Assembly: GCA_025403435.1 (NCBI GenBank)
Contig: CM046350.1
Location: 23,065,661 to 23,129,660 of the forward strand
Length of the DNA stretch: 64,000 nucleotides
Reading direction: 5' to 3'
Source of the DNA: Artocarpus heterophyllus
Lineage: Eukaryota > Streptophyta > Magnoliopsida > Rosales > Moraceae
The position numbers and the translations under genes are program-made. Below the pieces are notes generated by a model, which was not told the DNA's origin, searched no databases, and saw only the letters and a list, made by a program, of their open reading frames with translations. This document shows, piece by piece, positions 1 through 11,820 of the stretch. Position 1 is the stretch's first letter; each line of letters opens with the position of its first letter.

Positions 1-2235
1 TTTAAAAAGACATAATTAATAAAGTACTACTAATATTCTTGAGCATAATTTTTACAACATAAACTAGAAAATATTTTACAAGAAACTAGACTGAAAACTG
101 AAATAAAAACTGAACTATAACTAACACAACAGTGTTTCTATACTGTGAGAGGGGTCTCTTCAACTGAGGCAAATGCCTCAGTATTTATAGGGGCTTAAGA
201 TCACTAATGGCCATTTGTAATTATTATTTTTTTCCTGTTGAAAGTTGACCAATTCGGATCATTGATCCTTTTCCTCTTCTACGCTTATCCGTGTTCCCGA
301 GTATGCAGATTTTCCTTTGTAATCCCGTGTGACACGACATCTAGTAGTACTAAAACGGACTGATCGTGACCGTTGATCACCAGATCCAACGGCTCCAAAT
401 GCGCTCAAGAAAGGGCCCAGGTGGGACCAGTGGAACCGAGATTCGAGGCCGTCAGATTGGTCTTTGTTAGCTGATCGAACGGCTAGGAAGACGGATGCAC
501 ATGGAGTCTATCACACGAGATCCAATGTGGCCTGAGATGCTCCTCTGACGCGTCTGTAGCTTGTCGGCGTGTGTGATATATGTGCCAATCAGAAAATGAC
601 ACATGGACAGCACTGCGAGACTCGGCTGACGCACCGGATGACGCGATGACACGCGCTTCTTCCTCGGACGATCACGATTAATTTGGCAGTGAATCCAACG
701 GTCAGAAAATTGTCACGTGTCCCATTTAATTTAAATTCAAATTTTCTTTATCTTTTTGATGCATTTGATGTCCGATTTTATCTGTTTTGGTGTCGTTTTG
801 CTCCGTTTTTCCTCTAGATTTTAAATCTAAAAATTACAAACACACTAATATTAATTATTTTACAAACATAATATTTACAAAAATATTTAAAATATTTATT
901 TTACATTAAAACACACAAAAATAAATAAAAACTCCTAAAATTTCCATTCTCTTACGGTTTGACACAGATATAATTTTTATGACTTGGAAATATTTTTAGA
1001 AATTACTAAAAATATAATTAGACATATTTACAAACTTAAAACACACTATCAAACACACTAAAACTCAAAATAAAATAACAGCATTACTTTTATGGTTTTA
1101 ACTTTTTATAAACTAAACACACATTTAACACACCGAAATGACTCCAAAAATTACTAAAAATTCTTTTAAACATAAAAACACACTAAAAATACATTTTTAA
1201 ACATATTTACACACTAAGACATAAAAATACTAATTAACACAAAATGCTATTAATTAGAGGATTTAATGAGAAATAAAAGCATAAATAAATGATTTAAGGC
1301 TTAGAAAATATACACTTTTACAGTCTCATCAGCTAGCATTTCTAACTTAATCATTTCTCTCAATTACTCGGATGTGTGTTATATTTAGGCAACACAAGAC
1401 TATTAGCTTGAGTCTATACTATTGGTCTAATTTATACTACTTAACTTAGATACAATATATTCAAATTTTGCATCTCATAATACAGCTTTGAATTTTGCAT
1501 GACGCGGTTTATTGTTTGCTTAAAGACTTTGAGCTAAATCGGTAAGCTCAAGGTATGTTTTAACCGTTTAATGAAAATGATGATTTTACTCTCAATATAT
1601 CTCGGAGAATTTCAAACTCTTTGGGGCTTAAAATCTATGGTTACTCATTACTCATAATAGTGCAAAAAACTAGCTTTGTTTAGGAAAAATTCAATCCTAC
1701 ATGGTTTTATAGTTTGGTCTAAAACATAAAAATCTTAACATTTTTGCCCCCAAAACTAAAGAAAAATTGTTCTATACCATAACATACAATTTTTCCTAAG
1801 GATTAAAACTTTCAAAAGGTCCTTGGACAGATTTAAACAATTTTAAAAAGTTTTTCTTATTTGGGTTATTTATCTTTTTATACTCTGGATTTTATGTTTA
1901 TTGAAAAACTATACTTTTTATTTTTATTTCATCATATATATACGCTTAGATTACAAATTAATAGGGAAATAAATACATTCTTTAAATTTATGCTCAATTT
2001 TGACCTATAAAATACTTAACGTATCCTTACAAATGAAAAATTGTTTTTTTTTCTTTCAAATTTTAATAACAAAGCCTCCCTTAACACATCATCTTCCTCA
2101 TGGTTGGCCGCAAACAAGCTGCAACAACACCCCTTCCTCCAATGAGATCACACTGATAAGGCCCTCATCTGGCCATATATCATTAGTAAGCCTTAGTAAT
2201 CATTAACAAAAACTTTGCATATCTTATATTTTTGA
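1..2235. other. AT-rich non-coding stretch, probably LTR-derived at its left end
   Basis: No credible coding region is visible on either strand. The part at about 240-720 is noticeably richer in G+C than the rest. On the minus strand around 160-200 there is a core-promoter-like TATAAATA, followed by a short perfect hairpin (GAGGCAAATGCCTC), as often found in retrotransposon LTRs. From about 800 to 2000 the sequence is a run of A/T with many acacacta-type stretches and no recognisable element. No paired LTR was found inside the window, so the LTR assignment is inference. Confidence 0.35.
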
Positions 2236-2884
2236 AATTTAAAGAAAACGTTGCTCTATATAAGTGCTTGAGATTCTTGTTGCATCTTTGAATAAATCTA
2301 AACATCATCAATAAATACGATAACAAACTTGTCTAGTTAATCCTTAAAAACTCTATTCATTAGGTCCACGAACATTGTTGGGGCATTGGTTAAGCTTAAT
2401 GGTTAACTCATAGTGCCCATATTGTGTTCAAAAGTTGTCTTCAAGATATCTCTTTCTTTGATATTATGTTGATGATAACCGATGCATAGATTGATCTTGG
2501 GAAAATGATACTTGTTCTTGAGCATGACTTTGTTTAGATCCTAATAATCAATACATATTCGAAAGGTGGCATCATTCTTCTTAAAAAACAGAATGGGTAG
2601 TCTCCAAGGAGAATGACTTTGATAGATGAATCCTTTATCTAGTAGTTCTTGTAACTGTGCTTAAAGCTCTTTGAGTTCAGTTGGGGCTATCTGATAGAGT
2701 GCCATAGAAATTGAAACAGCCTTAGGTACGAACTCGATCTCAAATGAATCTTTTGATCTGGAGCTAGTCTTGGTAGATTCGCTAAAAATATCTCAGTAAA
2801 GTCCTTGACTATGGGAGCATCCTTTGGTTTTAAGTCAACTTCTTGATACTTATTCACTAGGTTAGACAAAAAAAACCTATGCAT
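2236..2884 (-). pseudogene. Ty3/gypsy reverse transcriptase, degenerate
   Basis: The minus strand reads through a gypsy polymerase region with stops and frame changes. At the upstream end (about 2690-2884) is the linker before the RT, with a DFTEIFLANLP-like version of the usual DFPDVFPEELPGLPP segment. At about 2560-2720 follow remnants of the first RT blocks (QELLDKGFIYQSHSPW, then FFKKNDATFRICIDY). At about 2280-2345 is the catalytic block, FIDDV, preceded by LDKFV and followed by IYSK. RNase H and integrase are not recognisable further left, so the copy is truncated near 2236. It belongs to the same decayed element as the protease and gag pieces up to 14160. No function is expected. Confidence 0.75.
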
Positions 2885-3303
2885 CTACTATCCAATAACT
2901 TCCTTTCCTCGAAAGTGCATATTAGTGCTTTAGGCTTATTAGGGGTCTTTCTAGTTGCTTCTAGGTGGTCGGAATGTGAACTCTGCTGACAATTAATCTT
3001 AGCATCGTACCTTCCTAAGAAGTTCATTCGCAAAATCATGTCATAATTGTTGATATCGATGACAATCAAATTGGTGAATAACTCTCTATCAAAAATGATG
3101 ATTGGTACATGGCCAAACTAATAGTAAGAATTCAATACTTTCCTAGATGGTAGTACGATCCTAAGGGTTTGATCTATTCTATCCCTTTCTATACCCAATT
3201 GCTTAACAAACTTAAGTGATGCAAATGATTGGGTTGTTCTAGAGTCAAATAAAACACATACATCAATAAAGGAAGCTGATATATCACCACAGTGGAGGTT
3301 CAT
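2885..3303 (-). pseudogene. Ty3/gypsy aspartic protease region, degenerate
   Basis: The minus-strand frame at 3118-3303 has the gypsy retropepsin layout: a segment matching VLFDSGATHSF is present as VLFDSRTTQSF, followed by SLKFVKQLG. The Gly and Ala of the active-site triad context are replaced, so the enzyme is dead even ignoring later stops. The following 230 bases (2885-3117) look like the protease C-terminal half leading into the RT linker. This piece lies in the expected order between zinc knuckle and RT for a minus-strand element. Confidence 0.65.
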
Positions 3304-3435
3304 GCTTCAGCCTCATTCCTTGTGTACATGTAGATTCGTTTGTTGGGTTCGAAGGCTTCCAATCAACCCTGGTTAATCTTAGGAACATCAAACTATGTGT
3401 GAACAACATTAAGTTGGGTTCCCTAAGGCCCTTGC

Positions 3436-3549
3436 TATTTTTGGTTGAACTAGTTCTGATTGTTGGAGAAACAATTCTTAGCATAATGGCCTTTCTTGCC
3501 ACATATATAACAATTGTTGGTGCATGCCTTGCATTCTCCTGGATGTTTC
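3436..3549 (-). pseudogene. Ty3/gypsy gag zinc knuckle, downstream half
   Basis: Minus-strand translation gives a CCHC zinc knuckle, CYICGKKGHYAKNC (CX2CX4HX4C), typical of gypsy gag, followed by an Asn-rich tail. It is cut at 3549 by the Copia-1 insertion. The upstream half of the same zinc-binding region continues at 13175 in the same frame once Copia-1 and one copy of its target duplication are discounted. The RNA-binding function is lost because of the insertion and surrounding decay. Confidence 0.75.
3545..3549. repeat. Target-site duplication of Copia-1, left copy (gtttc)
   Basis: The five bases gtttc lie directly before the LTR start TGTTGGAAAC. The same five bases follow the other LTR end at 13170-13174, a perfect copia-type 5-bp duplication. 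Confidence 0.9.
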
Positions 3550-5592
3550 TGTTGGAAACAAAGTGCGCAGCGAAATTTTAAAAATTGTCATCAGAGTAAT
3601 TTTCAAAACACAAGTTTGACATGTTATATGTATAAATTAGACAGATCTTACTAACCTCAGTGTGCCGAAGAACCTCCGCAACCTGTGTAGAGAAGTAACG
3701 TTCTAGAAGAGCCTCAACCAACTGGTCTTCTTTGCTATTCTCTATCCACAACCAGAGTGAGTGTGGGTTCACACGTACAGCTCTTCCACCGGTGACTCTC
3801 CTTCCAACCAATAGAGAGAACCCAAAGCTAGTGCTCATGATTTGTGAACAAAAGCTCTCAGGGAGTTTTCAGATGCTCACTAGAAGAGTATCACTCTTAA
3901 TCTCTCAAATTGATCTCTATTGATCTAAGTAAATCATGAGACTCACTCCCTTTATATAGCTATTGGCCCTGGGGTCAGTCCATATCAGATTAGGTCTCAA
4001 AAACTCGAAACAGAATCAAATTCGGATCAGTATCTGATAAGATCCGCGTGAAAACGCATAATCTTATCTCTCGCTGATCGGCAGGCCGAACATTCTGATC
4101 GGTAAGCCGATCAAGCCAGTTCGGCAGCCCGAACACGTCATCCGGCAGGCCGAACTCCCGAGAAAAAATCTTCGCGAATCTTTTATTTTTCACCCGAGAT
4201 TCTAAAGGATAAAGTCTTAGTTTTGATTCAAATAACCCAATAGAGAAGTTATCTGATCAAAACAAACTTTATCAAGATAATCTCTAAGAAAATAAATCAA
4301 TTCAATTCACAATAATTCTACAAGTTTATCTTGTTCTAATTTGTCTAAAATTAAAACAACCGATAAACAGAATTATCTGATCGTAATAATTCAACAAGTT
4401 TATCTTGACCTAATTTCTTACAAAATTAATTCAACCGATAAACAGACATGAATTATTTGATTCTTACAAATTTTAAACCAATCTGATAAATCCGACATAA
4501 GTCACCAATTATTGGAAAAGCACGCCGTGTCGTTACAAGATTTTGTGAGCTAGCAAAGGGGACGAAAATGGACCTATAAAGTTCAAGCTCATGATAATTA
4601 TGAAACCCAATATCCCAAATATACATTTCACAATTATCAACTCCAACGCTACTCCACTAAAAGCTTGGAGCTACACTCTCGAACTTTATAGAATTACGAA
4701 GCTCGTGTAGCTAAGTCTCCATGACATATCATAGTGTATCGCATCCCCATATGATTATCCATAATCGGCTTAAGGACAAGTTCTGTCTTTCCTTCCCGAT
4801 TATTTTTATCTTACGTTTCATTGTCTCACCATTAGAAAACTTACCATCCAAAGACAGTATACCATTCGGTTACACCTATGTATCGAAATGGTTGAGCGCT
4901 CCAGTTTTCCAATTACAGGACAACGCATATAAGAGGATATCATTACTCCTAAAGAGGAGCTATGGATTCCATATCTATTAATAACAAGTCTATGCTATCA
5001 AGAGTCATGCCTCCAACGTACCGGCATGCATACCACTATAGAGATGTGGGTGTCACCCATTGGTACATCAAAAGACACAAGTCGAGACAATGGGCCCTCT
5101 ATTCATCTCAGGATTAAGATACAATACAAATGACTGTCTAAAGTGAATCGATTTGCCAAGACAGAATTATTAATCCAAATCAATTCACTTTATGTCCCGA
5201 TCCAACACATCGTCACCTATGACATCGCGCCAATGTTTCTATTCACGGAGTCCAACTCCGATGGTCAAGACAAACCATCTCCCAAAAGGGATATAGACAA
5301 CATAATAATCTTTACATGAATAAAGCACCCAACTTTATTCCCTCGATTGCGGATCATATGTTTTAGACCGTCACCCTAAGAATCGTGTCTTTCGCAAAAT
5401 CAGTCCATCATATGCCCAATTCTTAAGGTTTAGACTGACAGTCTCAGACTACTGTTTGCTTATCATACATTCAACAAATATGAACGTAAAGAGGACAAGA
5501 TTTGGTATATAAAAATGAATAAATTCTTTATTGATAAAAATGTCTCCAAAAACGTATTACATTTTTTCTCCTTAGGGCATACATGTCCAACA
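3550..5592 (-). repeat. Copia-1 3' LTR
   Basis: 2,043 bp, bounded by TG...CA ends with the short inverted terminal repeat TGTTGGA/TCCAACA. In element orientation this is the 3' LTR because it follows the polypurine tract at 5593-5604. A TATA-like CTATATAAAGGG (minus strand, around 3950-3961) marks the U3 promoter copy. It contains a cluster of GC-rich palindromes at 4076-4154. A second copy is at 11215-13169 and a solo copy at 41859-43891. Confidence 0.93.
4076..4154. repeat. GC-rich palindrome cluster in Copia-1 3' LTR
   Basis: Four imperfect copies of a 12-bp palindrome related to TCGGCAGGCCGA lie within about 80 bp (for example GATCGGCAGGCCGAAC and GTTCGGCAGCCCGAAC). They are sharply G+C-rich against AT-rich flanks. 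The same motif recurs in other elements of the window. Confidence 0.85.
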
Positions 5593-5604
5593 ATCTCCCA
5601 CTTG
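5593..5604 (-). other. Copia-1 polypurine tract
   Basis: The minus strand reads AAGTGGGAGAT directly before the 3' LTR start TGTTGGAC. This is the purine-rich primer for plus-strand DNA synthesis, in the expected position just after the pol stop codon. Confidence 0.85.
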
Positions 5605-5606
5605 CA

Positions 5607-7079
5607 CTAAGTGAGTAAATACAGCAAATTTCGCATCCCCATAGCTTCCACATGCTTCTCGAAGACTCTCCCAGTAAGTGTCTTCATAAATGGATCAGCT
5701 AAATTGTCCTCTGACGCGATCTTGCACACCATGACATGCCCGCCCTCAACGAAGTCCTTTATCACATGATACTTCCGATCAATATGCTTACTCTTCTTGT
5801 GAAATTTTGGTTCCTTAGCATAAGCTACCGCCGCACTGTTATCACAGTACAGTGATACCACTTTATCCATACCAGGAACTACCTCAAGATCCCCAAGGAA
5901 CTTGCAGAGCCACACTGCTTCTTTCGAAGCATCACTAGCAGCCACATACTCGGCCTCCATCGTTGAATCTGAAGTGCAATCTTGCTTCGCACTTCTCCAA
6001 CTGATGGCACCACCGCCCAGAGTAAACACAAACCCCGAAGTCGATTTCCTAGAATCCAGACAGGATTGAAAATCCAAATCAGTATATCCTAGAGGAGTTA
6101 AATCCTCACCCGAATACACAAGCATATACCCTCGAGTCCTTCTCAGGTACTTGAAAATATGCTTTACCGCAACCCAATGGTTCGGTCCTAGATCTGCCTG
6201 AAATCGACTTACAATCCCGACTGCATAGCTAATATCCAGTCGAATGCAAAGCATGGCATACATGAGACTACCCACTACCGCATCATAAGGCACCTTCTTC
6301 ATGTATTCTCTTTCTTTATAAGACTTTGGTGAGTCTTTCTTAGAAAGAGTAATTCCAGACCTAGATGGTTGCCCACCTTTCTTGGAATCATGCATTGCAA
6401 ACCTCCTGAGAATTTTATCTATGTAGCCAACCTGAGACAAAGTTATCATTTTGTTCTTCCTATCCCAAAAAATCTGGATACCGAGAACAAAATTAGCCTC
6501 ACCTAAGTCCTTCATGTCAAACTGTTTGGTCAACCATAATTTGACCGATGACAACGCCCATACGTCATTGCCAATTAGCAGAATGCCATCTACATAGAGC
6601 AGTAGAAAAACCACATTCTCATCCTTTATGTGTTTGTAAACACATGGTTCATCTACATTTTGTGAGAACCCATAAGTCTTGATCACTTGATCAAATCTTA
6701 TGTTCCAAGAACGAGAAGCCTGCTTAAGTCCATAAATAGACTTTAGCAGCTTACAAACCTTACCCTCTTGACCCGCGACCTTGAACCCGTCTGGTTGTTC
6801 CATATAAATGGACTCATCAAGATAGCCATTTAGAAAAGCCGTCTTGACATCCATCTGCCAAATCTCGTAGTCGAGAGCGGCAGCTATGGACAAGAGAATC
6901 CGGATGGACTTAAGCATGGCTACAGGCGAAAAGGTTTCCTCATAATCGATTCCTTCCTTTTGCGTATAACCCTTAGCTACCAGTCTAGCCTTAAAGGTTT
7001 CGACCTTTCCATCCACTCCTCTTTTCCTCTTGTAGATCCACTTACACCCTATGGGTTTTACCCCTTCGGGAAGATCCAC
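5607..7079 (-). pseudogene. Copia-1 reverse transcriptase-RNase H
   Basis: A 490-codon open stretch forming the C-terminal part of the Copia-1 polyprotein. The RT core starts with CKWIYKRKR (residues 12-20), then [11 protein letters not shown], the first catalytic Asp in [11 protein letters not shown] (Asp77), and [10 protein letters not shown]. The second catalytic block reads YVDG at 162-165 where copia elements have YVDD: one of the metal-binding Asp residues is Gly (codon GGC, plus-strand 6585-6587). This should abolish polymerase activity. RNase H follows, with [22 protein letters not shown] and LYCDNSAAV carrying the usual acidic residues. It ends at a TAG next to the polypurine tract. 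Upstream it continues in the same frame as the integrase, separated by one TAG at a position normally occupied by Trp. Confidence 0.92.
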
Positions 7080-7085
7080 AAGCTC

Positions 7086-8588
7086 CTAGACCTGATTAGT
7101 CTTCATAGACTTCATCTCTATGTTCATGGCCTCTGTCCGGAGTCTTGAATCAACATCCTCCATAGCTTCTGCGTAAGTATAAGGATCCCTGTCATGTTTA
7201 TCCAGTTCAGCCAAAAAGACCTCCCCATTAAACATATACCTTTCAGGTTGACGCCCGATCCTCCCACTACGCCGAAGCCCCTGAGGCTGTTGTTCAAGTT
7301 TGTTTGGTTTTTCTACACCGATCAGAATGGTTTCGTTCGGAACCTCCAAAGTGAACGGATCACCCCTTAACTCCTCAAGCACCACTTTGCTTCGAGGTTT
7401 AAAGTCGTCCATGTAACTCTCCTCAAGGAAAGTTACATTAGTTGAAATCACGACTTTATTTTCCTTTGGGTTATAAAAATAACCCCCTTTAGTCCCTTTT
7501 GGATATCCTACAAACACACAAACTTCCGAATGTGCTTCCAACTTGTTCGGATCCTTAAACAGGACATGAGCCAGACATCCCCATATTCGAATATGGTTTA
7601 AGGATGTCTTACGTCTTGTCCACAACTCATGAGGAGTTTTAGAGACCGATTTTGAAGGCACATTGTTCAAAAGATAACATGCGGTTTGTAGTGCATATCC
7701 CCAAAAGGATAAAGGCAATGATGAATAACTCATCATGGACCTAATCATGTCCAACAAAGTCCTATTCCTTCTCTCCGCCACGCCATTCTGCTGCGGAGTG
7801 CCCGACGCAGTCAAATGGGATAAAATCCCATTCTCTAACAAGTGTCCCAAGAACTCATCCAAAAGGTATTCCCCACCTCGATCAGATCGAAGTGCCTTTA
7901 TGGGTCCACCCAAATGATTTTCCACTTCGGCCCGAAACTCCCTGAACTTGTCATAAGTTTCACTTTTGTGGTGCATCAGGTACACATACCCATATCTTGA
8001 GTAATCGTCAATAAAAGTGACAAAGTACTCATACCCTCCTCGTGCCCGGATGTTCATCGATCTGCAAACATCACTATGCACAAGTTCTAGAACCCCTTCG
8101 GCCCTATTGCGTTTAGACCCGTATTGTCTTTTGGTCATTTTACCCTCCAAACAAGATTCACACTGAGGTATAGATTCCACCTTTAAGTGACTTAAAGGTC
8201 CATCCCTTACCAACCTTTGAATCCTATTCAGGTTAATATGGCCAAGGCACAAATGCCAAAGATAAGTCTTATTAGAGTGAGAGGTTTTAAGTCTTTTTGA
8301 GTTATTATCATTTATCTCAGCATTAAGCAATAAGTTCATCTTAGGTTTGATAAAATATAGATTATTTTGCATCCATCCAGAACAGATAAAAGATTTGTTT
8401 TTACGAATCATCACTTTTTCATTAAAAGATACCACGTAGGAGTCTTTAAATAAAGAAGATACAGAAATCAAATTCCTTTTAAATTTAGGAACATAAAAAC
8501 AATCTCGCAAAATTAAACTCCTATAATTATCAAAATAAAGATGGACATCTCCCACTGCTTCCGCTGAGACCAAGGATCCATCGCCCAT
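7086..8588 (-). pseudogene. Copia-1 integrase with GAG-pre-integrase domain
   Basis: A 500-codon open stretch, in frame with RT and protease. The N-terminal zinc-binding HHCC module is visible: His112 and His117 (WHLCLGH), then Cys143 and Cys146 (CESC). The catalytic core has Asp173 (HSDVC), Asp236 (SDRGGE) and Glu272 (NGVAERRN), giving D,D-35-E spacing, so the integrase catalytic triad is intact. [13 protein letters not shown] is the standard copia integrase signature. The C-terminal region leads to the RT linker (DPYTYAEAM). The open stretch ends at TAG (7086-7088), which replaces the Trp codon of the conserved W-E-L-V junction. In a living element this is part of one polyprotein. Here it could only be made by readthrough. 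Confidence 0.92.
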
Positions 8589-8636
8589 CCGAAGCGTTAA
8601 GTCTTCACGAAGTAGACTTCTCGTTTCTTTGAATCC

Positions 8637-9017
8637 CTACAGAGAAACACAAACATGATTAGTTGCACCGGAATCTATGACCCAGATGTCACTGGATTCC
8701 TCAACCAAACAAGTTTCTAAATATAGAAGATCACACCTACCTCCCTTGGATAGGAAGTCCTTGCAATGCTTCTTTATATGCCTGACCTTACCACAAAAGA
8801 AGCACTTAAGCTTCTTTGGGTTCTTCTTCTTCTTCTTCTTGCTCTTGGTAGTAGCAGGAATAGAAGACTTCCCACTCTTGGCCCGTTGCTTCTTTCCATT
8901 CCCAGAGTTAGGATTGGAACCAGAAGCAGCTACCATGTTGGGCTCACCACCAGCAGGAGACTCCCTGATCAGCAGTTCAAACTCCTGTAACTGTTTCATC
9001 AGTTCTGTCAATGTCAT
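8637..9017 (-). pseudogene. Copia-1 gag zinc knuckle and protease start
   Basis: A 126-codon segment of the polyprotein. Residues 1-20 are the end of the capsid (UBN2-type) domain, LTELMKQLQEFELLIRE. A Lys-rich linker is followed by the CCHC knuckle Cys72-Cys75-His80-Cys85. The aspartic protease active site is IDSGATNH with Asp115 intact. A TAG at 8637-8639 stops the frame a few residues after the active site. The same frame resumes with the remaining protease and the GAG-pre-integrase region. Its upstream boundary is a TGA (9021-9023) in the capsid domain. Confidence 0.88.
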
Positions 9018-9560
9018 ATCTCATCTATTACTTAAATTAAAAGTAGCTCTAAATGGAATAAATTCCTTAGACAGAGTCTCAAAGACCATAGTCATCTGAG
9101 TTTCAGCATCGATGTCGGCTCCATTGGTTTGAGCCTCAGTGAGGTAACCCATGACCAACATCATGTGCTCCTTTACAGATGTCCCCGGTCTCTGTCTACA
9201 GTTTAAGAGTTTCCGAAGCGCCCCTTACCGCTTTGTTATGGCTCGGCCTCCAAACATGTCCTCAAGATTATACAAGATCTGCTTCGCAGTCTCATAATCC
9301 TGATGTTGAGCCTGCAATACGTTGTTCATGCTCGCCATAACATAGCAACGGGCTTGATCATTAGCATCTTTCCAGCGGTCGTACGCTTGGAATTGCTCAT
9401 TACTTGAGTCTCCCGTAGGCTCGGGAGGACAAGGGGTTGTCAGAACATATTTCAGTTTCTCAAAGGAAAGGACGATGTCCAGGTTCCGTTTTCAATCGTT
9501 ATAATTCTCACCGGTTAATTGGTTTTTGTCAAGTATCGAAGATAAAGCGTTTTTAGACAT
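9018..9560 (-). pseudogene. Copia-1 gag capsid (UBN2-type), interrupted
   Basis: Starts at ATG (9558-9560) with MSKNALSSILDKNQLTGENY, the usual opening of this copia gag, then a W-K-R-N-L-D segment and the YETAKQILYNLEDMFGG block. A TAA (9225-9227) and a TGA (9021-9023) interrupt it. Its start lies 543 nt upstream of, and in the same frame as, the zinc-knuckle segment. The related gag of Copia-2 (34690 onward) begins almost identically, which supports this start codon. Capsid function is lost unless both stops are read through. Confidence 0.85.
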
Positions 9561-11200
9561 TTTCAATCTACAATAAAGAATCATATACTAAACATAAGCA
9601 AACATATATAATAATTTAGTAAGATAACACAATCATGTAAAATCATACAAATGTGTTTATGTGTCAAAACCTTGAAAATATCACAACCTTACAACGATAA
9701 TTCCCAACTCAGAATTCAACAAGCTCCTAGGGGAGTCATGCTAAATTCAATCAGGAACACGGATCCCCTCCTGATTAATATATGCCATCCAGGACCCGTA
9801 TGATCCAGCATATACTAATAATCGTTTCTTTGGCCATTAATTTCATTAACAGAGCTCCTAGGGGAGGTTAATAATAAATTTAACGTGAGTGTATAACCAC
9901 CGTTTCAACATTTTATCGATGATTTATAATCACCACCTAGGGGTGTGCAACCATAAATCATACTAAAATACCTTATCCTTTCAGAGATCCAATTTGGTAC
10001 ATGATAGAAATCCCTTCCTAGGGGTCGGGACCACCATGTTCTTCCTATGGACCAACGATGGAAGCCTTAGGTCATCTCTTCGAAAACCTTCTCCCACTCA
10101 ATCTTTTGAAGTCAAGGTTTTATTTTTAAAATCATGCATGAACAATTTTAATATGAGTGGCACTTCCTATTCTATATGACATGTTATCAATATATATGGT
10201 AAAACATATTATAATGCAGGCAAGCAAAGCAATCAAGCAAAGCTACAAGCAAAATAATAATAACCGCAATATTATGGTTCCACCCTAGAGAATAGAAAGC
10301 CAAGATTACAAGAGAATAATCGAGACATTTTTCGATTCTTCATCCTTGAATCCTTAAGCTGTATCTTTCTTCATGTAATATCCATCTTCAATCCCGTATG
10401 AATTGAATACTTCATATTTCTTGTCATATCCAAATTTAATGTTTCTCAGAATCGTCCCAAAAATAAAATTAAAACTGCACCGAAAAAACTGTACCTTTTT
10501 TGGACACCTGGCAGCTCTCGATCGGCAGGCCGATCTGGGTGATCGGCTGCCGATCATGGAGGTTCGGCCTGCCGAACATGAAAGTTCGGCCTGCCGGCAG
10601 AGCACCAAAATTTCTGCCCCACTGTCGGCCTATCGGACCACACGTCCGGCCTGCCGATCTGTGACCTTCGGCCTGCCGAACTGTGAGGTCCGGCATGCCG
10701 ACCGAGCAGAAAATGCACATTCTAGAAAATACAATTTTAATGCAATTTATCAATTTTTTTTTCAACAATTCAAAAACATAAAATTAGAGACTCAGGAAAT
10801 ACCTGGAGGCGCCATCATCAATCTTCTTGATCCGACTTCTCGATCCATCTTATCCGAATAATTATTTAATTACAAAATTTTTACAAATTAAAAATTAAAT
10901 AACAATTCCTAAACGGAGATGATAGTCCGCTATCTAATTACATGAAAAACCTAGACACACATTCTAACCTCTAAGGAACCATAACCGGTATTAATTAATT
11001 AATAAATAATTAAACAAGATTTAATCAACCATAATTAATTAATAAACATTCACCATATAATCCATGACAACATATATATTATATAGAAACCTAGAGTGCC
11101 ATCTCTCTATAAAATTCAATTCAAGCATAAGAGAGCTTAAGATCACAAAATTTATGCATATAACATGATCATAAACTTTCAAATTTATGTAAAAACCTAG
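9561..11200 (-). other. Copia-1 untranslated leader
   Basis: About 1.6 kb between primer-binding site and gag start, unusually long for a copia element. It holds no recognisable gene. It includes a G+C-rich palindrome block at 10519-10706. The leader of Copia-2 (33176-34689) has a related sequence with the same short landmarks, such as a cctaggggt-type repeat around 9720-10030. Confidence 0.7.
10519..10706. repeat. GC-rich palindrome array in Copia-1 leader
   Basis: About eight imperfect copies of the TCGGCAGGCCGA / TCGGCCTGCCGA palindrome in under 190 bp, for example GATCGGCAGGCCGATC, GTTCGGCCTGCCGAAC and CTTCGGCCTGCCGAAC. Flanks are AT-rich. The array could fold into several GC hairpins in the genomic RNA close to the gag start. 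Confidence 0.85.
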
Positions 11201-11212
11201 TCTCTGATACCA
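11201..11212 (-). other. Copia-1 primer-binding site (initiator Met tRNA type)
   Basis: The minus strand reads TGGTATCAGAGA two bases after the 5' LTR. It matches the common plant TGGTATCAGAGC primer-binding site, complementary to the 3' end of initiator methionine tRNA, with one mismatch at the last base. Confidence 0.85.
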
Positions 11213-11613
11213 ATTGTTGGAAACAAAGTGCACAGTGAAATTTTAAAAATTTTCATAGGAGTAATTTCCAAAACACAAGTTTGACATGTTATATGTATAA
11301 ATTAGACAGATCTTACTAACCTCAGTGTGTCGAAGAACCTCCGCAACCTGTGTAGAGAAGTAACGTTCTAGAAGAGCCTCAACCAACTGGTCTTCTTTGC
11401 TATTCTCTATCCACAACCGGAGTGAGTGTGGGTTCACACGTACAGCTCTTCCACCAGTGACTCTCCTTCCAACCAATAGAGAGAACCCAAAGCTAGTACT
11501 CGTGATTTGTGAACAAAAGCTCTCAGGTGTTTTCAGATGCTCACTAGAAGAGTATCACTCTTAATCTCTCAAATTGATCTCTATTGATCTGAGTAAATCA
11601 TGAGACTCACACC

Positions 11614-11623
11614 CTTTATATAA
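11614..11623 (-). promoter_or_regulatory. TATA box of Copia-1 5' LTR
   Basis: The minus strand reads TTATATAAAG in the U3 part of the 5' LTR. An identical-type site is in the other LTR and in the solo LTR. Transcription would start about 30 bp further left. Functional use is inferred from position only. Confidence 0.55.
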
Positions 11624-11737
11624 CTATTGGTCCTGGGGTCAGTTCATATCAGATTAGGTCTCAAAACTCGAAATAGAATCAAATTCGAAACAGTATCTAA
11701 TAAGATCTACGTGAAAACGCGTAATCTTATCTCCCGC

Positions 11738-11820
11738 TGATCGATAGGCTGAACATTCTGATCGACAGGCCGATCAGGCCAGTTCGACAGGCCGAACACG
11801 TCATCCGGTAGGCCGAACTC
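11738..11820. repeat. GC-rich palindrome cluster in Copia-1 5' LTR
   Basis: The counterpart of 4076-4154, with several units altered by C-to-T or G-to-A changes (for example GATCGATAGGCTGAAC, GATCGACAGGCCGATC). Confidence 0.8.

Noticed and set aside
3399..3581. 60-codon plus-strand hydrophobic frame
   Set aside because: Crosses the Copia-1 insertion boundary and is antisense to gypsy gag.
4076..4154. Regularly spaced palindromes that could suggest a CRISPR-like array
   Set aside because: Spacing is irregular, units vary, the host is a plant, and they lie within retrotransposon LTRs.
8677..9099. 140-codon plus-strand frame
   Set aside because: It is the antisense shadow of the Copia-1 gag/zinc-knuckle region (poly-Lys read as Phe/Leu).
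10403..10861. 152-codon plus-strand frame in the Copia-1 leader
   Set aside because: It is open only because the GC palindromes lack stops. No domain, and it is antisense to the element.
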